The notes under the pieces: generated by a model
Told to the model about the DNA's origin: nothing
The model's input: only the letters and a program-made list of their open reading frames with translations
Databases searched by the model: none
Position numbers and translations under genes: made by a program
In this document: positions 32,506 to 42,466 of the stretch, in pieces
Position numbering within the stretch: position 1 is the first letter of the stretch
Layout of the letters: each line of letters opens with the position of its first letter
Origin: Adiantum capillus-veneris
Lineage: Eukaryota > Streptophyta > Polypodiopsida > Polypodiales > Pteridaceae
NCBI GenBank assembly: GCA_014529385.2
Contig: CM043959.1
Span: 48,549,928 to 48,613,927 of the forward strand
Direction of reading: 5' to 3'
Length of the DNA: 64,000 nt

Positions 32506-32950
32506 GGGAAAATTACCAAAATACCCCTCTAATTTGTGGAAATTCCCAAAATACCCTTGCATCTATTTTGGTTGGATCGTTCAAGATTTTTTAATCTTTA
32601 TTCCTTTTTGATAATTGAGATCCGTTTTTGCATGCTTAACATGTAAATTACCTCGCAAGAAAAGGCGATCATGTCTAGAGATAATGAAGCAATTCATCTC
32701 AAAGCCTACATAATCGACTCAAATTTTGGATTTAGCATCTTATATTGATAAGCAAAATGAGTCTTCTTATGAAAAGCTACAAATTTTTTATTCTTTGGAG
32801 AAATTTAATTTCACAACCAGGGGTATTTTGGGAATTTGGAAAATTTGAAGGGCATTTTGGGAATTTATGATAAAATATTGGGGGTGTTTGAAATTTGAGG
32901 GGTATTTTGGGAATTTCCACAAATTAGAGGGGTACTTTGGTAATTTTCCC
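32506..32950. mobile_element. Mutator-type MITE nested in the MULE
   Basis: 445 bp with inverted termini starting GGGAAAATTACCAAA and extending about 50 bp (one mismatch noted), flanked by the 9-bp duplication TTTATTTAA (32497-32505 and 32951-32959). A 9-bp duplication suggests mobilisation by a Mutator-type transposase; termini differ from those of the host MULE. No coding sequence. Confidence 0.88.
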
Positions 32951-32959
32951 TTTATTTAA

Positions 32960-33664
32960 TTTGCACTGTAGACACCTACTGTTGCTCTTGCAGTAAGGTG
33001 TATTGTTGGAGGCCTAACTCTTGCGTCCGATGCAGTTATGTGTGTGAAGGGGAGTGTTCTCCACGTTCGGCGGGTCTGGGTGCCGCTTTTAATAGCAGTT
33101 TAGACGTTGTTGAGAATGGTCTTGAGGCCTTGAAACTTGGTGTACTAAGACCTTGGGTTTTTTTTTCTGGGGATTTTAGATGGAGATACATGTATAAAGG
33201 TTTATGAGTGGTTGAAAACCCATATGACCCAGGCCACAAATTAGATCTCTTGTACTTTACTGGCCATCTTTTTATCTGTGGCCATGATGAGAGACTGTTA
33301 AGATTAGGTGTCAATACTGTAGTTATTTTACGTCATTGTTTTTGCGAGCTTTTGGAGGCCTTTCATTCTTTAGTTTAGGAGGCTCAATGAAGGAGGCTCT
33401 TCCTATAGTCCAATTCATATAACCAGGCATAATCAAATTCAAATTTATGTTTTGAAAATGACTTCTTTGGAGGTGTAAATTCAAGGTCACTGGTTTTTGT
33501 GTTGTTTGAGGGTGGTGTTGGAATTTGCAGGGCCCAAATTGTAACTTGTTCACATGTAGTGAGTGAGCGAAGCCGTGCTACAGTAAAACATTCCCAAGCC
33601 TTAAAGCATCAGACTTTGGTCGCCTCTTGCTGCGCCGACTTACATTTCTAGCGAGTAAGCAACA
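32960..33664. other. MULE interior without recognised gene
   Basis: Non-coding sequence between the nested MITE and hairpin 3. Only short frames occur, without known motifs. The remainder of the element, 33792-34466, is likewise AT-rich and without recognised features up to the right terminal repeat. Confidence 0.5.
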
Positions 33665-33791
33665 CCAACCTTCTGCTCCTAAGCTAGCTTAAGAAAAATT
33701 CCTTAAAAGCCTGGTTAGGTGCTGCAACCAGTCCGCATTGAACCAAGCTTTAAGGAACTGTTCTTAAGCTAGCTTAGGAGCAAAAGGTTGG
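33665..33791. repeat. Long hairpin 3 (MULE hairpin family)
   Basis: Arms 33665-33716 and 33741-33791 pair over about 51 bp with few mismatches and one gap. The 24-base loop still contains the left inner core GGTGCTGCAACCAGT, but its complementary right core is missing, so hairpin 3 looks like a shortened relative of hairpins 1 and 2. Confidence 0.82.
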
Positions 33792-34533
33792 CATATATTT
33801 TTTTCAAAATTTAATGAAGCATGTTAATTTGCGTTGTGTTACGTATTCCTGATTGTAATTGCATAATTTTAACTGCTAAGTTGGTTCACACGGTTCAAAT
33901 TGCAGATATAATTCCTATTGTTGCTCTTGGCAGTTGGTTCTTCCCTTCTCGGCGTACTACCACACTGAAATGCCACCTCACCGACATCAAACTTCCAGGT
34001 ACGCCAAATTGAATACCATCAATTTCTTGCTGTAACCAGTTTCAAATGTTGTTGTTTATTGGATTGTTTGATATCTGGTTTTAACAATATTTAATAACTG
34101 CATGATGAAAACTTTTAGAAAATATAGAGTTTTGACAAATTTTATGGTAAGCAAACGTGAATGTGCAGTTTTGAAAATTGATTTTCTGTTTCCTTGTAGT
34201 GCGACAATTCTATTATAGCAGTGGTCCAATATAAACCTTTTACAATAAACCTCTTTGACTGACAAGCCCAGTCCATGACTAAAGCACAAAAGAATAATGG
34301 CGGTATCATGGGTACTATAAACCTCCTTGGGTTGGCTCTAGTACATAGTAGTGGTCTTTAACAAAAGTTATTTAATTAAACCAGACATGCACTCGATGTG
34401 TTGCAACCATAGGTCCCTCCCCTAAGCATGGACATAGGGTAGTGTTCAATTGCATTCTTTCTAGTGGGTCTTGCTCGGTTCTACCATTTGCTCGGTATAT
34501 TTTGCTCGGTGTATCGTAAGACTCTAGGAAATC

Positions 34534-34774
34534 CTATTCCGCCTGGAAGAGGTCGTCCAAGCTCAAAAAGTTCAAAGAGGAAGGAAAGAACATCTCTTTC
34601 CTTACCTATGGTGGCACTTTTGGTGCTACGGACAAAGTCTTGGCCTTTATCCAACAATTCGATACAGCGTTTGGAGATGAGGGCTTCACGGAGTCCTCTA
34701 AGCTACGTCATGTAGCCATGCATTTTCAAAAGTCCGCCAGGCAATGGTGGCCTAGCCTACAAGCAAATGGTAAA
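34534..34774 (+). pseudogene. Ty3 gag middle segment between MULE and CACTA (copy 2)
   Basis: 241 bp corresponding to copy 1 gag 20125-20355 (FIQQFDTAFGDEG, HFQKSARQWWPSL). It is intact within itself and ends at the CACTA target duplication AAA. It shows that the MULE and the CACTA hit the same gag gene. Confidence 0.88.
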
Positions 34775-34789
34775 CACTACAAGAGGTTG

Positions 34790-35040
34790 TGTGCTCTTGT
34801 GACGCTCTTAGCGACGGAAATACACTGGGTTTTTATAACCCCCGGCGTCGCTAAAACCGTCGCTAACAGCGTCGCTACGAGAGCGTCGCTATCTGCGTCG
34901 CTATAGGCGTCGCTATATAGCGATGCTCATAGCGACGCCTATAGCGATGCCTATAGCGACGCTCTCACAGAAGAGTATAGCGACGCATATAGCGACGCTA
35001 CAGAGCCATAAATAGCGACGCTTATAGCGACGCCTGAGAG
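34790..35040. promoter_or_regulatory. CACTA left subterminal repeat region
   Basis: About 17 copies of a 9-base motif close to TAGCGACGC in both orientations. In En/Spm the subterminal repeats bind TNPA and are needed for transposition and for silencing control; the same role is inferred. Confidence 0.82.
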
Positions 35041-35373
35041 AATATTTTTTTGGTGGCAGGGCATTGAATGCCCTGCCACCCATCAACCATATTGTACTTG
35101 ATTCACTTTTTAAAAAAAGTGCAAAGGTAAATAATAGACCCAAAATAGTCACCGACAAGACGCATTGTTTGCAAAATTGACAATTGTACACATCATAGAC
35201 AAACTGAATTGATTGGCAAATGTAATAATGACAATTGTACAACATCATAGGCATAAAGAATTGATTGGCAAAAGGAATTGCGGTGACAAATGTAATAATA
35301 TACATGGTTCAAAAAGACGTATAAAATCCGTCTCATGATACATAAGCTATGAGAAACCCTAAACTAATGCTAT

Positions 35374-36712
35374 CTAGCTACGGCTAAACTGACGACGTCT
35401 AATCAGACGTCTCATCGCGTCCAAGCGGCGTATCTGTCGGATTTTGCAAAAGAAGACAATAAGACAGCTTTCAGTAAGTATAAACATATAACGACATTTA
35501 TAAAACAATACAAAAAATAAAAAAGAGTAAACCCTAATACTAACCATGCCACCGCGAGAACTGAGAATGTCCATCAGGGCGTTTAAGCCCTTCCTGCCTG
35601 CGTACTCGCGCTCGTACGGTGTGGGATCACGTCCTGTCATCGACCACTGTCAAAACATACAAAGATTTCATTATGTTAGAACTAAAAAACTCATAAACCC
35701 TAAACTATCGAACATGCATAAAGAGCAATGTGAAAAGACTTACAAAATCGGCCTCAAATGATGCCCATCCACCGCTCCCCAAGTGGTGCGAGCTCCCTGC
35801 CTCTACTCGCGCTCTGGCTGCATCCTTTTGTTGCTTCCACTTGTCGGGATTCTCGCGCGCTGCTTTCTTCGCATTCTTCCAATCTTCTTTGGCCAGCCAA
35901 TCTGGCCTATTCCACCCATTCTTGATTGCTTTTTGCACTTCGGAACGCTTGTGTTTGCAGTATTCGCGCATTCGAATCTTCATCAGGTCTTCATTGAAGC
36001 GCTGATCCCGTGTTGGAACGGGAAACTCATCATGAAGTATGCTGATGACTCTGTTTTTTAAATCACTTGGTACTTCACTCCATTTGTTTAGTATATAGTG
36101 TCTAAACAGCTGAGAGCAAAGACCACGCATGCGCGAGATCACCTTCTTGCCGTCATCATCCATGATGATGCCGCCGCTGATGTCGACGGAGTAAGGCAAG
36201 CCCTCTGGCCGGTGACGCGTGAACCTGGGTGTCCCGGCAGGGGTCTCTAGCGGCGTGTCGATGGGGGTACGGACGTCAGGTGTCTCCACCGGCGTCTGGG
36301 CCCCGAAGCGAGGAGTGTCGAGTGGGGTGGCTCCTGGCGGAGTAGGTAGAGGTGTGTAGCTTCTAGGAACAGTCAGCCGTGCAAAACCTGGCGTAGATGG
36401 CGATGCTGTGGCTGGTGTGGGGGCGGGCAAAGAAGGGGAGGGTAAAGAGCCTCGTCGAACACGAGGCGGTGTGGAGGCATCGGTGGTGGAATCCCCACAA
36501 CAACCGCCACCGCCACCACTAGAGTGCCGGTGTCTAGACGAGTGTGACGCTCGTCTCGTCGACGCCGAAGCTTCGGAGCGCGCCGAATGCTCCGAAAGAG
36601 AGGGAGATGCGGATGGTGTAGGAATGCGCGATGATGCGCCAGAGCGATGACGCTCCACGTACCACTGTCTCTGCTGCGGTGACAAAGAAGAAAGAAACTC
36701 CTCATCATCCAT
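35374..36712 (-). CDS. TNPA-like CACTA accessory protein (transposase_24-like)
   Basis: Three-exon model: 36712-35744, 35646-35545 and 35433-35374, all GT-AG, phase 0, giving 376 residues and stop TAG. The start is the ATG of MDDEEFLSS at 36712, chosen because a CAG acceptor directly precedes it and upstream residues look non-coding. Residues 20-150 are low-complexity Ser/Pro/Thr-rich with repeated TPxxTP motifs. Residues about 165-330 are basic and helical (WSEVPSDLKNRV, REYCKHKRSEVQKAI) and end with HHLGSGGWASFE, the layout of the plant Transposase_24 / TNPA family. Such proteins bind the subterminal repeats and help the TNP2-type transposase. Intactness is seen; function is inferred. Confidence 0.78.
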
Positions 36713-36984
36713 ACCTGCATTAAACACACGAATATTTAAACTTAATATTGAATGAATAGAGTAGACAATGACGCAAAGACCATTAAATACAATGACGTAA
36801 TGACGCATATAAATACAATGACGCAATGAATCGAGTGGTAGAAGAGGCAAGTCGAAAACTCAGAATTTTCAATCAAAAGATGTGAGCGCGAATAGAAAAG
36901 AGCGTTACACACCATGGAAGCTACTTAGAGAGCTAGAGCTTTTACAGCACGGAGCAAAATTGTTCAAATACAATATTTGTGGCT

Positions 36985-39900
36985 TTAAGAGATCTCTCTC
37001 TCATCCTCGCATAACTCAGCATAACTTCCTATATCTATATAGAGCTCTCCGTTTAAACACATATCCTCTGTTTCATTTTGTAGCTCCTCTGCATGCACCC
37101 CATATAGAGTAGTAGCATCTTGATGCTCGTCTGGCACCACCGCAGCGGCTTCTGATTGAGCATCTTCTCTGATCTCCTCCATTGATGTCGTTGTGATTGG
37201 CACATGGTAGCCTTCATACGTCCTTGCACTACGAGGGGCTACCTCTATGACGTACCACCAGTTTGATGTAGACTTTGTAGGATGAAATACTACCTGCCAG
37301 AGCCACATAACTTACATGAGAGCTTTCAAGCACATAACTTGTAAAAGGGGGATGTTAACTATTTATATACTTACTTGTTCACAATGCTCGGGTAGTACGA
37401 AAGTGTCTCTTAGGTCAGTCCATTTCTTAGTAGAATCCACCTCAAGAAAACCAGACTCTCCTCTACGCACAGTAGCGTTTCGACCCTCCATGATTATCTT
37501 GAACCATTGCACGTCGAACAAGTCGACAAAAAATCCTCTGTAATCGATCCTCAAAATCTCTTGCAGCGTGCCGAAGTAAGTGAGTTCCGCCACCACGGGA
37601 TCTGCATCAGAGGAACGTCGTCGACTAGACTGTTCAAATTTTGCCATGATTCCACAATCTTGAGTAAAACGCTTTTTGTCGATTCGTTCCACCCTAAAAT
37701 GTCGACCTTTACACCATGCTGCTGTGTATGACTTATACTACAACGAACAAAGATTATGAGTGGCCGTTCAAACGTTTATAAATAAAGTCACTTGCTAGTC
37801 GTACATTGCAAACTTACCTTGGTCGCGCAACCCCGAGAGTACTCCCACTCTTCTTCAGTCACTTCGTCACCGCATTGTTGTGCGCTTTTCAATTGGTTGT
37901 GCAACCATCTTAAGCTCATGAAGGTTGGTAGGCTCTCCAGAACCGCTGGATAGTGCATCGGTGGTCGTCTTCCCCGTCTCCACTCGATTCGTGCCCTTTG
38001 TCGCTCTTGCTTTGCATCCTCATATTGTGAAATCCACTTTTGCATCACTGGATTGTGAAGCATGCAAAATCGGTTGATTTTAGCCTCTAGATCTTCCGTC
38101 ATCTTCTTCTCAACACCGAGATTGCACATGACAATCCCAGATATGCGCTCATCATCTATGGTTCGCCATAGCGTGTCCCGGGATTTATCAAATCCGTCTA
38201 GCCACTCTCCAATGTACACTAGGGACTCTGATACCAACCAACCTTCTGCCATGCTACCCTCCGGACGTGCCTTTTGACGCACATATCCCTTAAGCGTTTT
38301 CATGAAACGCTCTAAGAAGAACATCCATCTGGAATGAACTGTGCCAGCTATTTCCACCTCATCAACTATGTGAATAAGAAGATGCACCTGAATGGTTAGC
38401 ATTGTAGTAGGAAAATGTTTCTCAAACATGCACACAAGCTCCGCAGCATTTAGTTTGGCGAATGGTATGGAGTCTACGTCGATCTCCTTTTGTGAGATCC
38501 ATTGCACCAGCTTTGCAAGTTTGTAGATTGTGTTACGGATGTCGAGAGACAAACATCCCTCAATGGCAACCGGTAAAATAAACTGTAAAGTATGTGCAGC
38601 AATGATATTAAAGTCCACATTTTATGCAATGATATTAAAGTCCACTATGAACGTACCTGACACATTTTATGCCAATCGTGTGACTTCAAACCGGTAAGCT
38701 TTCCTTCTTTAGTAAAACACGTTCGGAGCGAGTGCATTACGCCAGTGGGGGTCCGCAAAGATCGAATGGCCTCTTTTACTTTGCGTTCTTGGGCTCCTGT
38801 GAAAATCCATGGTGCTTTAGGAAGTTTTATCGATCCATCAGACGCTGTTTGCGGCCAATATTGCTCCATACGATCCACATTTCTAAGGTCAACTCTGGCT
38901 CCCAAAGTATCTTTCTTGCCGGTCAAATGGTCCCATAGTAGATTACCCACATTCTTGAATATGTGCATTGGATTGAGCAAGTGATTGATCACGAGTCGGG
39001 GCCAGTATGGTAACTCGTACCATAGAGATAGTCTCTTCATCCCTGGAGGCAATCCGTCATCGCACATCTCCTTCTGCTCTAACCATGCTTGTGCAGACAT
39101 CCTTGGTGGCTCTCTTCCCAAAAAGCCGTCGCGTAACACATGATTCTCCGGAAGATACGCTTGATGACCTTCGTAGATTTGCTTATTCAGTGAGGGTGCC
39201 CTACGTGCATTCAGTCTAGGTCCACATGTGACACATGCTCTGTATCCGCTTGTTTGAAGCCCTGCATGTATACACATGATAATAGATCAACTATGGGGAA
39301 AAACAAGATTTACAGTGTCTGAGAGAGGAGTGTCAATAGATCACCTGAGCATTCTGTTAGCCCGGGATAGTCATGCATGGTCCACATTAGAATACCTCTG
39401 ATCAAAGCATTCCGTCGTCCTGTGTGTCGGCTCATATCCACCACCTCTATGCCAATCCACAATTGTTGTAGCTCTTCCAATAGTGGACGAAGATACACAT
39501 CCATATTCCCCACTTTATATCGCCCTGGCACAATCAAGCTTAGCCATAGGTGCCCCTTCTTCGTAGTCAACCACGGGGGAATGTTGTAGTTGACGATGAC
39601 AACGGGCCATACACTGTAAGATGTTGATCTTTGACCAAAAGGATTTACGCCATCCATAGCCAGGCCTAAGCGCAAATTTCGAGCTTCCCTGGCAAAATCC
39701 GACCATGTTCCATCTATATGTTTCCAGGCTGCGCAATCTGCAGGAATTCGTAGCACACCATCCGAAGATTTATTCTCCTCATGCCATGATGCTAGGGCGG
39801 CCATGGACTTACATTCGAAGAAATGCTTGATGCGAGGAAGCAAAGGAAAATGTCGCAAAACCTTTTGTGGAATTTTTGTCCCGTGGAGATCTACTCGATA

Positions 39901-40713
39901 TCTTTCGGAATCACATTTCGGACACTTCTCCATGTCTGTGTATTCCCCTCTGAAAAGAATGCAGTCATTAGGACAAGCGTGGATAGAATTGTAATCCATC
40001 CCCAAGTTTCGCAAAATCTTTCTTGCTTCATCTCGGGAATCTGGCATCACATTGTCAGCTGGTAGAATGTGCTCTTTCAGCAATCTACACAACATAAAAA
40101 TATGATACAGTCGTGTAAAAATCTATCAGATCATTATACATTTAGAGTTCTATTAAAGTAAACTAATTGTAATAGATCACCTGAAAAGCGCTGTGACGCT
40201 AGTGTCACTCCATCCAAACTTTGCCTGCATGTTGAGAAGAACCAGGAGTGCTTTCAATCTAGACATACGTGCTCCATTATACAATGATGTATCGGCTTCA
40301 CTTTTCATATCATCATAGATAAGCCTTTCTGAATCCATGATCGTCTCGATCATTTCATCAATCTCGGGCTCAAACATTGTCTCGTTGGGAATGTGCTCTG
40401 CATGATCATCCCCCGAGCTGTCAGAGGCTACATCTTGTGGCCTCACATATGCTGCTTGACCAAAGCGCCTGCGAATACGTCTATTGGGTTGCAAGATTGC
40501 TGCTTGTTGGCCAGCGTCAGAGTCCGACGAGTTATAATTGGCAACAACTCGATCTATAATAGATGGATCGAACTCGCCAAATTCGCGAACGTGCTGCAAA
40601 GAAACACGTCTTGTCCGTCGCACAGCATGCTTGCATTGATTACAAGGACATAAGACCCTCGTTGAGAGATAGGTGTTTCGGTTGGACGGTCCCACATCCT
40701 CGTCGCTACTCAT
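36985..40713 (-). CDS. CACTA TNP2-type transposase, intact six-exon model
   Basis: Exons 40713-40181, 40084-39345, 39261-38657, 38582-37818, 37737-37375 and 37293-36985 join with GT-AG introns into one frame of 3315 bases (1104 residues) without internal stop. The N-terminus is a transposase-associated domain with CPCNQC at 22-27 and LYNGARMSRLKALL. The TNP2 core begins with CPNDCILF and CPKCDSERY (about 214-240), MDGVNPFG and GNMDVYLRPLLEEL, then CVTCGPRLNARR and YWPRLVINHLLNPMH in exon 3. Exon 4 carries the DUF4218 block (HLLIHIVDEVEIAG, RWMFFLERFMKTLKGYVR). Exons 5-6 carry DUF4216 (YFGTLQEI, DVQWFKI). It would cut and join the CACTA ends in the nucleus. Exon boundaries are my reading, supported by family continuity at each junction. 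Activity is not shown. Confidence 0.85.
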
Positions 40714-40775
40714 AATGAGGATAAAAAACTTATAACCTAGACAACAAATTTAATATTCTATTGGCATTCTTCGTC

Positions 40776-40829
<54 letters not shown>

Positions 40830-41980
40830 ACCTCACATTCTCTAGTCATGTCCAATCCCCGCACACCTCGGTCTAGAGGTGCACGGAGATCAGAACCACC
40901 GGGTTATAATCTCGTCTTTATTGGTCAATACCTATATTTGTGGGTAGAAGAAATCTAGACACCCACGTCTACATGATACTGCATGTAGTGGACAAAATCC
41001 CTTTGCCTCTTCTCTAGCTGTAGCACTTCACTTCATCTTAACATCTTTTCACAGTAGATCTCTTCACTGTTCGTCTAACTCTAAACCCTAAACCGTAAGT
41101 AATTCTTGCATGGACTCGATCTAACGTAAATAAGCGTAAATCTAAATAAACGTAAATCTAACTAAAAATAAAGCTAAATCTAATTTAACGTAAGTCTAAT
41201 GACTAGAGGTTGTCTAGATGGTCATTGTGTCAGGGATGTAGTGACTCTTGCCGCCCTGAAGATCCACCTTCTTCCCTATCTTCTGAAGACATTTCACCAG
41301 TACTTTTGGATCGACGGAGCCCACCATGAGTGAAGGCAGCAATACCCTATATTCCATTGAGGGCTTTCTTCACCCGCTTCATGCAGGCATCGCAGTCTAT
41401 GGAGACCCGCATCTAATCTAATATAACGTAAATCTAAATCTAACTTAAATAAACGTAAATCTAGTTAAAAATAAACTTAAATCTAATTTAATGTAAGTCT
41501 ACATATAACCTAATCTTTAACGTCTTTTAAGATAGTTTCCTACGACGTTATAACTCTCTTCTTCCTGTGTGTGTGCGCGTGTGTGGATGTGTGTGCCAAT
41601 AAAAAGAGATAAATGGTATAACCTTTCTATCACCCATGCCAAGTATGATAGATTGATTATGCCATTTCTCTCTTGAATAATAGGTCTTCAGTTCAACTCC
41701 TCGTCGGCTAGATCTTTAGGTCTTTTAATTTTAATTAGTTTCCTACGACGCTCCCTTAGTTTCTCTTTCTTTCTCTCTCAATGTGTGCGTTTTTTTGGAT
41801 CATATGCATGTTTTCTTTCTCTTTTCCTCTTTCAATGTGTGCGTTTTTTGTTTATGCATGTTCTCTCTCTCTTTTCCTCTCTCAATGCATGCGTTTTTTG
41901 TTTATGCATGCTCTCTCTCTCTTTTTCTCTCTCAATGTGTGTGTGCATTCTTTGTTTACGTATGTGTGTGCGTTTTTGCA

Positions 41981-42024
<44 letters not shown>

Positions 42025-42146
42025 AACACTATGTGTGTGTGTGTGTGTATGTGTGTGTGAGAGAGAGAGAGCGAGGGAGAGAGAAATAGGGGAAGGGAAC
42101 ATGAGAATGAGGAGAGGGAAGGAGCATACCTGGCTCTCCTTCCTCT

Positions 42147-42184
<38 letters not shown>

Positions 42185-42185
42185 G

Positions 42186-42231
<46 letters not shown>

Positions 42232-42320
42232 TGAGGGAGAGCGTTACCTGCTCTTTGCTTGAGGACGTCGAAAAACTCAGATCTGAGATCTGAGTTTTTG
42301 GGCGCGCTCGGTTATTTTTT
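40714..42320. promoter_or_regulatory. CACTA 5' side: likely promoter and leader with simple repeats
   Basis: No gene. TC tract at 40779-40826 directly upstream of the transposase ATG, followed by AT-rich repeats of the CGTAAATCTAA type near 41120-41510. CT, GT and GA tracts lie at about 41960-42230, including repeated TTTGTTTATGCATGYTCTCTCTC units at 41845-41930. Short frames here come from the repeats. Confidence 0.6.
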
Positions 42321-42324
42321 TTAC

Positions 42325-42445
42325 CCCAGCTGGCGTCGCTATGAGCGTCGCTATGAGCGTCGCAAACTTCTTTGTAAATTTGCGACGCTCATAGCGACGC
42401 CGGGATTTTTTTTTTTGAGCGTCGCTGTGTGAGCGTCGCTAATGT
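42325..42445. promoter_or_regulatory. CACTA right subterminal repeat region
   Basis: About eight GAGCGTCGCTA-type motifs, some forming an inverted pair around 42345-42400 (GCGTCGC ... GCGACGC). Same motif as the left end; likely binding sites for the TNPA-like protein and part of the transposase promoter. Confidence 0.8.
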
Positions 42446-42466
42446 GAAGAGTCTCTTGTAGTGAAA

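Larger units (their letters stand above)
30264..34524. mobile_element. Mutator-like element (MULE) in Ty3 gag
   Basis: 4261 bp flanked by the 9-bp duplication TAGGAAATC (30255-30263 and 34525-34533), the size typical of Mutator. The ends are imperfect inverted repeats of about 58 bp in which CGAGC(A/G)A occurs three times at identical spacing from each terminus (offsets 16, 30 and 47). Inside: a SWIM zinc-finger pseudogene on the minus strand, a 202-bp tandem duplication, three long related hairpins and a nested MITE. No full MURA transposase is visible, so it is non-autonomous or decayed. Confidence 0.88.
34775..42463 (-). mobile_element. CACTA (En/Spm-type) transposon, possibly autonomous
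   Basis: 7689 bp with ends CACTACAAGAG and its complement, flanked by the 3-bp duplication AAA (34772-34774 and 42464-42466). The joined flanks align with copy 1 gag without gap. Both ends carry many copies of the GCGTCGCTA motif in both orientations (34800-35040 and about 42325-42445). Two minus-strand genes are present: a TNP2-type transposase and a TNPA-like protein. Both assemble into open models with GT-AG introns. Promoter-side DNA (40714-42320) is rich in CT, GT and GA repeats. Confidence 0.92.

Noticed and set aside
30264-34524. Helitron as an explanation for the hairpins
   Set aside because: A 9-bp target duplication and terminal inverted repeats are present, which Helitrons lack; no RepHel protein was seen.
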